Below, piece after piece: positions 37,531-44,971 of a stretch of DNA of 64,000 bases. The translations under genes were made by a program, and so were the position numbers. The number at the start of each line of letters is the position of its first letter. Positions within the stretch are counted from its first letter, which is position 1. The DNA is from Streptomyces hyderabadensis (GTDB lineage Bacteria; Actinomycetota; Actinomycetes; Streptomycetales; Streptomycetaceae). Under the pieces are notes generated by a model. That model was not told the DNA's origin and searched no databases. It saw nothing but the letters and a program-made list of their open reading frames with translations. The DNA lies in NCBI RefSeq assembly GCF_020404845.1, contig NZ_JAIOJZ010000012.1, positions 101,051 through 165,050 of the forward strand, read 5' to 3'.

Positions 37531-37725
37531 TCAGCACGGTGTGGTTGCCATCAACTTCTCGAAGGAAGCCATGCAGTCCGGGCAGTGACGCGCCCGTTCA
37601 CCGTCGGATGCCTCGATACGTTCGCGGAGCTGCTGTCCGCAGAGTGTGGCCGCGGCCTGTTTGGCCAGTACGTGCCACACCAACGCTCCGCCCGCCTTCT
37701 CCGGGCCCACGCACATTTCGTACAT
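37531..37725 (-). CDS. Small Cys-containing protein (64 aa)
   Basis: A 64-residue protein beginning MYEMCVGPEK. Cysteines occur at MCVG, TLCGQQ, in HCPDC and at the C-terminus, so it could bind zinc or a similar metal. The ribosome site GGGAGG lies six bases before ATG 37725. No domain is recognised, but the pattern of one long helix (GALVWHVLAKQAAATLCG) followed by the Cys motif looks like a genuine folded protein. Its gene is isolated on the minus strand between the antiporter region and the P450. Confidence 0.65.
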   Translation of the reverse strand: MYEMCVGPEKAGGALVWHVLAKQAAATLCGQQLRERIEASDGERARHCPDCMASFEKLMATTPC

Positions 37726-37834
37726 GATCGGCCTCCCAGCCTGGACGCCGCTGACACTCTCCAGGAGACACCGGTTCGGCCGTGACCAGTAGCGCGCGGG
37801 GTCCATTCGGGTGACGGCCGCTGTCGGCCGCCCG

Positions 37835-37850
37835 GGGTGGGCGCCCACCC
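37835..37850. terminator. Palindrome GGGTGGGC/GCCCACCC
   Basis: A perfect 16-base palindrome lies between the P450 gene end and the small Cys-protein start, next to a second small stem (GGCCG/CGGCC at 37816-37829). It may end the P450 transcript or be an operator for the small gene. Confidence 0.4.
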
Positions 37851-37930
37851 TCAGGGCTGCAAACGATCAGCCAACCGGCCCTCTACGGGTGGTCGCGTGA
37901 CGTGTCGTCGACGGGCCCCTTGACGCCCGG

Positions 37931-39172
37931 TCAGGGCGCGCGCACGCCGGTTACGGCGAAGCCGCTGCGGGGGCGGGTGGGGACGCGGCGCAGCGGGATG
38001 CGCAGGTCCTGCCCCGGGACCGTGTACTCCAGGCGGGCCAACCGGACCGCCAGGGACTCCAGCAGGCCGACGGTGACGCGCTCGCCGGGGCAGCGGTGAC
38101 CGTGGGCGGGGTCGCCGCCGCCCTGCGGGATCAGCTCGTCGGGGGCGGGCGGCCGGTCCAGGAACCGCCCGGGCCGGAAGGTGTACGGGTCGCCCCAGAG
38201 TTCCTCGTCGTGGTTCTGTCCGTAGACGTCGAGCAGCAGGATCCCGCCGGCCGGGACCGACTCGCCGTGCCAGGTCAGCTCCCGCACGGTCCGGCCGCCG
38301 AGGAACGGGGCGAACGGGTAGAAGCGGCGGACCTCGTGCGCGAAGGCGGTGGCGAACGCGCCGTCCCCGCCGCGCAGCCGCTCGCGGTGGGCCGGCCACC
38401 GGTGCAGGGCGTGGGCGGCGAAGGCCACGAACCAGCTCACGGCGACGGTGGGGCGCAGGACGTTCAGCAGTTCCACGGCCGCCGTGCGGGAGTCCAACGG
38501 GCCCTGTGCGGTGTCGCGGTGCCGGGCCACCCGCGCCAGCATGGAGTCCGCCGGGGCGGCAAGGGCCCCGGACCTGACCTCCTCGACCAGGCGGGCCGTG
38601 CGGGTCTCCTGCCGGGCGCGGGCGCGACGGGCCCGCAGCTGGCGCGGCCCCGGGGTGGCGAAGCCGTCCACCATCGCGAGCAGGTCCCGGGCCAGGGGTT
38701 CGGCGTCGACGGCCCCCGGCGGGATCCCCGCCCAGTCGCAGACCCCGCGGGTGAGTACGACGGCCGCCTCGTCGAACAGCACGACCCGCGGGCGCTCGCT
38801 CCAGGAACGCACGGCCTCGTCCCAGGCCGCGGTGACGTGGTCGGTGAGGCGGGCGACGCGGTCGGCTTCGAGCAGCGGCAGGAACAGCTCCTTGCGGGCG
38901 CGGTGGGCGTCGCCGTCGAGGGTGTGGACCGCGCCCTGCCCGAAGAGGGTGTCCAGCACCGGTGCCGGGACGGCGCCGTGGCGGTGGACGTGCGACTCGT
39001 CGTAGAAGAAGCGCACGGCTCGCGGACCCCGTACGGCCAGCGCGGGACGGCCGAGCAGCCGGGTGCTCAGCACGGACCCGGTGGTCTCGCGCATGCGGTT
39101 GGGCAGCCAGGCGTAGCCCTCGGCGAGCAGGGCCGGGGTGCGGTCGATCAGCGGGCGGCGGTGAGCGTCCAT
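37931..39172 (-). CDS. CYP152-type cytochrome P450 (fatty acid peroxygenase)
   Basis: A 413-residue P450. The heme-binding loop is GHRCPGE with Cys361. The I-helix carries Arg240-Pro241 in VLRPTVAVSWFV instead of the usual acid-Thr pair; in P450-BS-beta the corresponding Arg242-Pro243 binds the fatty acid carboxylate so that hydrogen peroxide is used directly. Expected activity is alpha/beta-hydroxylation or decarboxylation of fatty acids without a reductase. No ferredoxin gene is nearby, in agreement. ATG 39172 is the likely start. Confidence 0.9.
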   Translation of the reverse strand: MDAHRRPLIDRTPALLAEGYAWLPNRMRETTGSVLSTRLLGRPALAVRGPRAVRFFYDESHVHRHGAVPAPVLDTLFGQGAVHTLDGDAHRARKELFLPLLEADRVARLTDHVTAAWDEAVRSWSERPRVVLFDEAAVVLTRGVCDWAGIPPGAVDAEPLARDLLAMVDGFATPGPRQLRARRARARQETRTARLVEEVRSGALAAPADSMLARVARHRDTAQGPLDSRTAAVELLNVLRPTVAVSWFVAFAAHALHRWPAHRERLRGGDGAFATAFAHEVRRFYPFAPFLGGRTVRELTWHGESVPAGGILLLDVYGQNHDEELWGDPYTFRPGRFLDRPPAPDELIPQGGGDPAHGHRCPGERVTVGLLESLAVRLARLEYTVPGQDLRIPLRRVPTRPRSGFAVTGVRAP

Positions 39173-39257
39173 GGCGGGTGGGTGCCCCGGCACGGCGAGC
39201 GGACACCGGCGTCCCGGTCGTCCCTGGAGTGCGGGGGGGGCGAGCCGGGTTCCGCAC

Positions 39258-39427
39258 ATGACCGTTCGCCCGTTCGCCCGGGTCGCGCTCGTCGGGGCCG
39301 GAGCACTGGCGCTGCTCGGCCCGCTCACCGCGACGGCCACCGTCGCGGCCCGTTCCTACGACAAGGCCGGCCCGGTCGCGCCGAGCGGCGGGGCGGCAAG
39401 AAGATCGCCGGCGTTCCGGGCTGCTGA
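39258..39427 (+). pseudogene. Possible small secreted peptide gene with a frameshift
   Basis: From ATG 39258 a good signal peptide is encoded (MTVRPFARVALVGAGALALL, ending near TATVAA), with G/C-ending codons up to about base 39392. There the frame hits GCA-AGA-AGA, rare codons in this DNA, whereas the +2 frame continues GKKIAGVPGC and stops at 39427. A single missing G in the GGGG run at 39390-39393 would join the two pieces into a ~57-residue secreted peptide. It may be a true pseudogene or a sequencing error. No strong ribosome site. Confidence 0.4.
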
Positions 39428-39436
39428 GGGGCGCGT

Positions 39437-40069
39437 TCAGGAGAGCTTGTCGACGGCCGTGGCGGTGGTGGTCCGGAAGTCGGTCACCCGGGCGTCCTCG
39501 AAGGTGCCCATCTGTCCCCACTGGACGAGGGTGACGGTCCTGCCGTCCCGGCCGACCGAGAACAGGTTGATGTCGGTGGCTCCCCACTCGGTCACCGTGT
39601 GGACGCCGTAGACGTGGGCGCCCTCCTCCACGTCCAGGCGGCCGTAGTACTTCTGCGTGGCGGTGACCTCCGGGTTGCGCTCCATCACCGTGCGCGCGCA
39701 GTCGTCGAGATCCGCGCGCAGCAGGGCGGCGAACCGCTCGGCCCGCCGGGTGCTCCGCTCGACCACCGTGACCTGGAGGGCGCCGGTGTCGTACTCGGTC
39801 CAGTACCTGCGGTGGGAGGAGGTGGACGGCAGCGCGTCGCCCACGCACATCGGGGCCGGGTCCGGCTGCCCGGCGGTGACCGGTCCGGCGTACCAGTCGG
39901 AGGCGGGGTGCGGCGGCAGTTCGGACGGCTCCAGGAAGGCGGGCGGCGCGGAGTCCGCCGTCCCGGGGTGCGGCGCCGCCGCGGTCCCCGGGACGGCGGC
40001 CACGGCGAGCGCGGCACCGGCCACCACAGCGGTCAGGGCGGCACGGGCTCCTCGGTCACGGACGTACAT
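39437..40069 (-). CDS. Secreted hypothetical protein (210 aa)
   Basis: A 210-residue exported protein with a Sec-type signal cut near PGTAAAP (residue ~33). Two cysteines (MCVGD and DDCART) could form a disulfide, and the repeated alternation of VTVVERST and TEWGATDINLFSVGRDG suggests a beta-rich fold similar to the PknH-like extracellular sensor domain of actinobacteria. That similarity is by impression only. It lies divergent from nothing obvious and 132 bases downstream of an SRPBCC gene on the same strand. Confidence 0.72.
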   Translation of the reverse strand: MYVRDRGARAALTAVVAGAALAVAAVPGTAAAPHPGTADSAPPAFLEPSELPPHPASDWYAGPVTAGQPDPAPMCVGDALPSTSSHRRYWTEYDTGALQVTVVERSTRRAERFAALLRADLDDCARTVMERNPEVTATQKYYGRLDVEEGAHVYGVHTVTEWGATDINLFSVGRDGRTVTLVQWGQMGTFEDARVTDFRTTTATAVDKLS

Positions 40070-40201
40070 GTCTCCCCCATGGCGGGCGTGTCGGTCGACG
40101 ACCCCGCGGACCGGTCGTCCGGTTCATCGGCGTCGCCCGGGTTTCCCCGTACGACACGGCAGGGCCGCCATGGGTTGCCCCGGGTGTCCTCGGCGTCCTC
40201 C

Positions 40202-40615
40202 TCAGCCGGCCGCGTTGTCGGTGCGCATCCTCACCTGTTCCTCCAGCCGCCGCAGGCTGCCGTCGAGGGCCTCGGCCACCGTCCGCCGGCCCGGGTCGTG
40301 CCCCTCGTCGAAGAACGACAGGTGCACCGTGACCTCGCTGGCCCCGCTGTCGAGTCCGGCGACCTGGAGCCAGCCGGCGTAGCTGCCCTGTTCACGGGTG
40401 CCCCACTCCAGCCGCATCTGCTCGGGCCGGGCGCTCAGCAGCGCCGCGGTGTCCTGGTCGGTGCGGTCCTCGTGCACGGTGACGGCGGGCGGCTCCTCCG
40501 GCTCCACGTGCAAGTCCCGGGGCAGCCAGGTCTCCAGCTGTCCGACGTTCGCGGCCTGGTCGAAGACCTGCTCGGGCTGGGCGGGCATGGTGCGGGAACG
40601 CTCGTACTCGGTCAT
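40202..40615 (-). CDS. SRPBCC-family protein
   Basis: A 137-residue single-domain START/Bet v 1-like protein. The N-terminal MTEYERSRTMPAQPEQVFDQ is the usual first strand and helix, and the C-terminal LDGSLRRLEEQV is the long closing helix. Function unknown; such proteins bind hydrophobic ligands. ATG 40615 has GAGGAG nine bases upstream. It is divergent from the phosphatase gene. Confidence 0.8.
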   Translation of the reverse strand: MTEYERSRTMPAQPEQVFDQAANVGQLETWLPRDLHVEPEEPPAVTVHEDRTDQDTAALLSARPEQMRLEWGTREQGSYAGWLQVAGLDSGASEVTVHLSFFDEGHDPGRRTVAEALDGSLRRLEEQVRMRTDNAAG

Positions 40616-40782
40616 GCGGCACCACTCCTCGGTGCTCGGGGTCGTACGAGGTGACGCGTGCCCCTTCTGCCGGGGCCGAAGCGCCACGCGGGCGGGCGGC
40701 CCGACGGGCGGGGCGGGACGGGCGGTGCCAGACTGCTGGGCACCGTCCCCGCCGCGGCGGGCCCGCGACGAGAGGAGACGAG

Positions 40783-41964
40783 GTGTCCACGCCGGACCCG
40801 GACGACGCGGGGCTGTGGAGGTTCCTCGCCGATCCGGCCCATCTCACGATGGACCTGCGCACCGCCACCGCCCACTGTGCCCGGGCGCTGGGGCTGCGGC
40901 GCGCCGTCGTCTACCTCGTCGACATCCAGCAGCGCCAGCTGGTCCCCCAGACGGCCGTGGCCCCGCCCGCCCCGGTCGACGGCTCCCTGGCCGGGTGGGC
41001 GTACCGCACCCAGTCGCTGCGGGTGGAGGAGTCCGGGGCGAGCGGCGGCATCACCGCCTGGTTCCCGCTCGTCGACGGTGCCGAGCGGCTGGGGGTGCTG
41101 GCCGTGCACGAGACGGCCCTCACCGCCTCCTCGCTGACCCGCGGCCGGGCCCTCGCCTCGCTGCTGGCGATGATGATCACGTCCAAGCGGGCCTACGAGG
41201 ACTCCTTCGTCCGGCGCACCCGCACCGAGCGCATGCAGTTGCCCGCCGAGTTGCTGCGCGCCCTGCTGCCGCCGCGCACCATCGGCGACGGGAACGTCGT
41301 GTCGACGGCCGTGCTGGAGCCCGCCTACGAGGTCGGCGGTGACGCCTTCGACCACGCGCTGACCGAGACGACCCTGCACGTGGCCGTCCTGGACGCGATG
41401 GGGCACGACCTGGCCTCCGGGCTGACCACCACGGTCTCGCTGGCGGCCTGCCGCAACGCCCGGCGCACCGGTGCCGACCTGCCCACGCTGGTGCGCAGCG
41501 TGGACGAGGCGCTGTCCAGCTGGCTCCCGGACAAGTTCTGCACGGCGGTGGTGGCGCAACTGGACCTGGCCACCGGGGTGCTGCGCTGGGCCAACTGCGG
41601 ACACCCCGCGCCGATCCTGATCCGCGACCAGCGGGTGATCATCGACGCCATGGAGCGGGAGGCCGACCCGCCCATGGGCCTGCCGTTCCTGCTGAGCCCG
41701 CACCCGCGCCGGACGCACGAGATCGCGCTGGAGCCGGGGGACCGGGTGCTGATGTACACCGACGGTGTCGTGGAGGCCCGGACCAGGGAGGCCAAGCTGC
41801 TGGGCCTCGAACGCTTCGCCGACTACGTCATCCGGGCCACGGCCGGCGGCGAGCTGGCGCCGGAGTCGCTGCGCCGGCTGATCCACTCGCTCCTCGCCAT
41901 GCAGGACGGCCGGCTGCGGGACGACGCCACGCTGCTGATGTTCGAGTGGCGGCCGCCTTCCTGA
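40783..41964 (+). CDS. GAF-PP2C (SpoIIE-type) serine phosphatase
   Basis: A 393-residue cytoplasmic phosphatase with an N-terminal GAF domain (residues ~15-150) and a C-terminal PP2C/SpoIIE catalytic domain (~185-390). Metal-binding motifs VGGDAFDHAL, LDAMGHDLAS and MYTDGVVEAR and the closing DDATLLMF are in place. Such proteins dephosphorylate anti-anti-sigma factors in response to a GAF-sensed signal, and Streptomyces encodes dozens. GTG 40783 is preceded by AGAGGAG. No anti-sigma factor gene is adjacent, so its partner must be elsewhere. Confidence 0.9.
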   Translation: MSTPDPDDAGLWRFLADPAHLTMDLRTATAHCARALGLRRAVVYLVDIQQRQLVPQTAVAPPAPVDGSLAGWAYRTQSLRVEESGASGGITAWFPLVDGAERLGVLAVHETALTASSLTRGRALASLLAMMITSKRAYEDSFVRRTRTERMQLPAELLRALLPPRTIGDGNVVSTAVLEPAYEVGGDAFDHALTETTLHVAVLDAMGHDLASGLTTTVSLAACRNARRTGADLPTLVRSVDEALSSWLPDKFCTAVVAQLDLATGVLRWANCGHPAPILIRDQRVIIDAMEREADPPMGLPFLLSPHPRRTHEIALEPGDRVLMYTDGVVEARTREAKLLGLERFADYVIRATAGGELAPESLRRLIHSLLAMQDGRLRDDATLLMFEWRPPS

Positions 41965-41986
41965 GGCGGCACCGCTGTCCGCCTCA
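41962..41986. terminator. Bidirectional hairpin spanning two stop codons
   Basis: TGAGGCGG and CCGCCTCA pair perfectly around a nine-base loop. The first three bases are the stop codon of the phosphatase and the last three, read on the other strand, are the stop codon of the convergent gene. Confidence 0.7.
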
Positions 41987-42295
41987 CACGCCGTGCCCAT
42001 GGGCGCGCAGCCAGGCGTGCACGGTGTCCTTGTCCGCCGGAGTGATCCGCACCTCGCCCGCCACGTAGGGGCCCTCGTCCTCGGTGAACCCGGTGTCCGT
42101 GACCCTGGCGGTGACCCAGGTGGCCAGGTCCTGGGCGGCCCGTTCGGTCAGCGCGTCCCGTTCCCAGCCCTCCCGTGCCTCGCCGGCGGCCTCGGCATCG
42201 TGCCGTTCGGTCTCGGCCAGCCACGCCGCCACCAGCCGTTCCACGGTCCGGCGGTCGGCGGTGTCGGTCCGCTGTCGCATCCGCTCGTCGCTCAT
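41984..42295 (-). CDS. Hypothetical helical protein (103 aa)
   Basis: A 103-residue soluble protein beginning MSDERMRQRTDTADRRTVER. It is highly charged, with helical, heptad-like stretches (AAWLAETERHDAEAAGEAR), and shows no signal or membrane segment. No family recognised. It converges with the phosphatase gene, sharing the hairpin described there, and is divergent from the nucleotidyltransferase. Confidence 0.65.
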   Translation of the reverse strand: MSDERMRQRTDTADRRTVERLVAAWLAETERHDAEAAGEAREGWERDALTERAAQDLATWVTARVTDTGFTEDEGPYVAGEVRITPADKDTVHAWLRAHGHGV

Positions 42296-42437
42296 GCCGG
42301 GCGAGTGCCCGCGATCCTCGCCGCCCCACACCGGCACGGGCCGCGGTGTCGGCGGTGCGGCGCCGGGTACCCGACCCGTGAAGGGGAGGGCCGGTCCGGT
42401 CCGTTCCGCGACGGCGACAGCCCGGGAAGGGGACACG

Positions 42438-43148
42438 ATGAAGCAGCCCGCCGACGACCACGCCACCGGCCGACGGGGCGGCGTCTTCGAGCTGCGCCCG
42501 GCCGCCGGTGACCGGGGTCCCGCCGCCCGGAGCGAGGCGACGGGCGAGGACCTGCCGCTCGACCGCAACCAGGCCATCCTCCAGGCCGCCAAGCAGGTGG
42601 GCTCGACCCTGAAGAAGGCGGAGCACCCGTTCGCGCTGGCCGGCAGTGTCGCCGTGTACGCGCACGGCGGCACCCAGAACCTCCAGCACGACGTCGACTT
42701 CTGTATCCGGCCCGAGGACGCCGACGCCGTCGCCGCAACGCTGCGGGAAGCGGGGCTGACGGTCTACACCCCGCCCGAGGACTGGCTGCTCAAGGCGGAC
42801 TGCCTGGGACAGCAGGTCGACCTCATCTTCGAGCTGGCGCACGAGCCCGTGACGACGGCTCTGCTGGCCCGGGCCCAGGACCTGTCGGTCGACTCGGTGC
42901 TGATGCCGGTCCTGGCGCCGACCGACCTGCTGCGCGGTCTGCTGGCGGCCTTCTCGGAGCACCACTGCGACTTCGGTGCGGTGCTGCCGATCGCCCGCAC
43001 CCTGCGCGAGAAGATCGACTGGGCGGCGCTGCGCCGCGACTGCGGCGACGCCCCGATGCCCGCCGCGTTCTTCTTCATCCTCGAACGGCTGGAGATCATC
43101 CCTCCGGCCGGTCCCCCGGCCACCGCATCGAAGGAGGGCCGGCGATGA
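42438..43148 (+). CDS. Nucleotidyltransferase-fold protein
   Basis: A 236-residue protein with a pol-beta/MNT-like nucleotidyltransferase core. The strand-loop ALAGSVAVYAHGGTQNLQHD supplies the GS motif, and the acidic pair follows in DVDF; the second carboxylate strand is VDLIFEL. It may transfer a nucleotide or be an inactive relative. The stop overlaps the BON-protein start (ATGA), and that gene in turn overlaps the phosphoesterase, giving a coupled three-gene unit. ATG 42438 is preceded by GGAAGGGG. Role unknown. Confidence 0.78.
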   Translation: MKQPADDHATGRRGGVFELRPAAGDRGPAARSEATGEDLPLDRNQAILQAAKQVGSTLKKAEHPFALAGSVAVYAHGGTQNLQHDVDFCIRPEDADAVAATLREAGLTVYTPPEDWLLKADCLGQQVDLIFELAHEPVTTALLARAQDLSVDSVLMPVLAPTDLLRGLLAAFSEHHCDFGAVLPIARTLREKIDWAALRRDCGDAPMPAAFFFILERLEIIPPAGPPATASKEGRR

Positions 43149-43477
43149 GCGACCCCGTCGGACACCGGGGCCCCGCGGCGAGCGGCCCCGCCCCCGCGCC
43201 CGGAAGGCCCGGAGACTCCGGGCATCCCGAGCAGCCCGAGAACGTCGAATACCGGGTGGCCCACCTCCAGGACCGTCTCGCCGCGGAGGAACTCGGTGAA
43301 CTGGGTGTGCGTGCCGAGGTCCGCGCCGGGGCGATCGCGCTGACCGGCACGGTGCCCTCGGCGCAGTGCCGCGAGACCGTGCTGCGCATCGCCCGTGAGG
43401 AGCTGGCCGGGCTGACCGTGCACGCCGACGTCGTGGTGGCGGACACCACCCGCCCCGATCACGCCGAGGAGCTGTGA
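43145..43477 (+). CDS. Cytoplasmic BON-domain protein (110 aa)
   Basis: A 110-residue protein. The first ~35 residues are Pro/Gly-rich and disordered; the remainder is a BON domain with LGVRAEVRAGAIALTGTVPS and TVLRIAREELAGLTVHADV. BON domains usually occur in periplasmic OsmY-like or mechanosensitive-channel proteins and bind phospholipids or other partners. Here there is no signal peptide. It overlaps both its neighbours (ATGA and TGATG), so it is made together with the nucleotidyltransferase and phosphoesterase. Confidence 0.78.
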   Translation: MSDPVGHRGPAASGPAPAPGRPGDSGHPEQPENVEYRVAHLQDRLAAEELGELGVRAEVRAGAIALTGTVPSAQCRETVLRIAREELAGLTVHADVVVADTTRPDHAEEL

Positions 43478-44202
43478 TGATCCGCGTCGCCGCCGTCGGG
43501 GACATCCACATGGGACCCGACAGCCAGGGGCTGCTGCGGCCCGCGTTCGAGACCCTGCCCGACTGCGCCGACCTGCTGCTGCTCGCCGGGGACCTCACCC
43601 GGCACGGCACCGTGGAGGAGGCGCGGGTGGTCGCCCGGGAGGTGCGCGGCCTGCCGGTGCCGGTGGTGGCGGTCCTGGGCAACCACGACCACCACGACGA
43701 ACGGCCCGAGGAGGTCACCGCCGTCCTCCGGGATGCCGGTGTGACCGTACTGGAGGGCGAGGCGGCCGTGGTGGAGTGCGCCGGGGGCCGGGTGGGGATC
43801 GCCGGGACGAAGGGGTTCGGCGGCGGCTTCGTGGGGCGCAGCGCGGGCGAGTTCGGCGAGCCGGTGATGAAGGAGTTCGTGCGCACCACCCGCCGCTCGG
43901 CGGACAGCCTGCACGCCGCGCTCAAGGAGCTGGACCAGGAGGACTGCGCGGCGCGGGTGGCGCTGACGCACTTCTCCCCCGTCGCGGACACGCTCGCCGG
44001 GGAGCCGCCGGAGATCCATCCGTTCCTCGGCAGCTACCTCCTGGCGGAGGCGATCGACACGGCCGGCGCCGATCTCGCCGTGCACGGACACGCCCACCTG
44101 GGCTCGGAGCACGGGATGACGGCGGGCGGGGTCCGGGTGCGCAACGTGGCGCAGCCCGTCATCCGCCGGGCCTTCAACGTCTACCGACTGGGCGCGGACT
44201 GA
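43477..44202 (+). CDS. Calcineurin-like metallophosphoesterase
   Basis: A 241-residue phosphoesterase containing all five blocks of the fold: GDIHMG, GDLTRHG, GNHDHHD, the mid-protein His (LTHFSP) and the terminal HGHAHLG. Two metals are therefore likely bound. The natural substrate could be a nucleotide, a phosphoprotein or a phospholipid. ATG 43477 overlaps the preceding TGA by one base; GTG 43474 is also possible. It is the last gene of a coupled trio with a nucleotidyltransferase-like and a BON protein. Confidence 0.88.
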   Translation: MIRVAAVGDIHMGPDSQGLLRPAFETLPDCADLLLLAGDLTRHGTVEEARVVAREVRGLPVPVVAVLGNHDHHDERPEEVTAVLRDAGVTVLEGEAAVVECAGGRVGIAGTKGFGGGFVGRSAGEFGEPVMKEFVRTTRRSADSLHAALKELDQEDCAARVALTHFSPVADTLAGEPPEIHPFLGSYLLAEAIDTAGADLAVHGHAHLGSEHGMTAGGVRVRNVAQPVIRRAFNVYRLGAD

Positions 44203-44217
44203 CCGCCCGTCCGGCCG

Positions 44218-44862
44218 TCAGGTCCCTTCCGTGTCCTCGGTCGTGCGTCCCAGGCAGGTGACGTCCGCCGGATCGAGGCCCGCCGCCGCGATCTCGTGGA
44301 AGCCCAGGCGGTCGTAGAAGGCCCTGGCCGGGGTGTTGGCCGTCGCCATGACCAGGTGGACGGCCGGGACGCCGCGTTCGCGCAGGGCCCGCCAGAACGT
44401 CCGCATCAGGGTCCGGCCGTGGCCCTGTCCCTGCCAGGCGGGCAGCAGGTCGATGTGCAGATGGGCGGGGTAGGCGGCCAGTTCCGGGATGATCATCCGC
44501 TCCGGGTCGTGCAGCAGCCCGGCCATGACCTCGTCCGGAGTGCGGTCGCCGGGCGGGCCCTCGGGGGCCGGGTGGCGGTGCGCGACCCGGGGCAGCCACT
44601 TGGTCCGGAACTCCTCTGCGAAGCGCGTGGTGTCCGCCGTGCCGAGGATGTAGCCGACCGCCCGTCCCTCGCCGTCGTCCAGCACGAAGGCCAGGTCCGG
44701 GTCCAGATGGACGTAGGGGGCGGCGAAGATGGCCGGGAGGATCGCGGGGTCGGCGTACACGGGCCGGCTGTCCCGGCCGTTGTGCGCGGTGCGGATGCAG
44801 ATGTCGTCGAGGGCCGGGGCGTCGGCGGCGCGGTAGGGGCGTACGGAGGCAGTCGCTGTCAC
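44218..44862 (-). CDS. GNAT acetyltransferase, homologous to the O-GlcNAcase HAT-like domain
   Basis: A 214-residue GCN5-related acetyltransferase. The acetyl-CoA loop is in WQGQGHGRTLM, with LHIDLLP before it and ATANTPARAFYDRLGFHE after. The N-terminal SVRPYRAADAPAL and the insert with CIRTAHNG are typical of Streptomyces proteins whose fold matches the C-terminal domain of human O-GlcNAcase. Substrate unknown. GTG 44862 has AGGA seven bases upstream and a perfect CebR-type box 18 bases before the start. The box suggests repression when cello-oligosaccharides are absent. Confidence 0.85.
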   Translation of the reverse strand: MTATASVRPYRAADAPALDDICIRTAHNGRDSRPVYADPAILPAIFAAPYVHLDPDLAFVLDDGEGRAVGYILGTADTTRFAEEFRTKWLPRVAHRHPAPEGPPGDRTPDEVMAGLLHDPERMIIPELAAYPAHLHIDLLPAWQGQGHGRTLMRTFWRALRERGVPAVHLVMATANTPARAFYDRLGFHEIAAAGLDPADVTCLGRTTEDTEGT

Positions 44863-44880
44863 CGCAGCATCCTGCCCGCT

Positions 44881-44894
44881 TGGGAGCGCTCCCA
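44881..44894. promoter_or_regulatory. Perfect CebR-type operator
   Basis: TGGGAGCGCTCCCA is identical to the known Streptomyces CebR box. It lies in the 109-base gap between the divergent acetyltransferase (18 bases from its start) and molybdopterin oxidoreductase (77 bases from its start). Confidence 0.8.
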
Positions 44895-44971
44895 CAAGTG
44901 GTTCGCTTCAATCAACGGCGCCCGGGTACCCGGCGGCCGGCAGTGCGGCGGAAGTCGGCGGGAGGCCGGTG

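Noticed and set aside
39171..39611. 146-codon open frame on the plus strand
   Set aside because: It overlaps the secreted protein gene on the other strand; only its signal-peptide part looks real, and that is recorded as a possible frameshifted gene.
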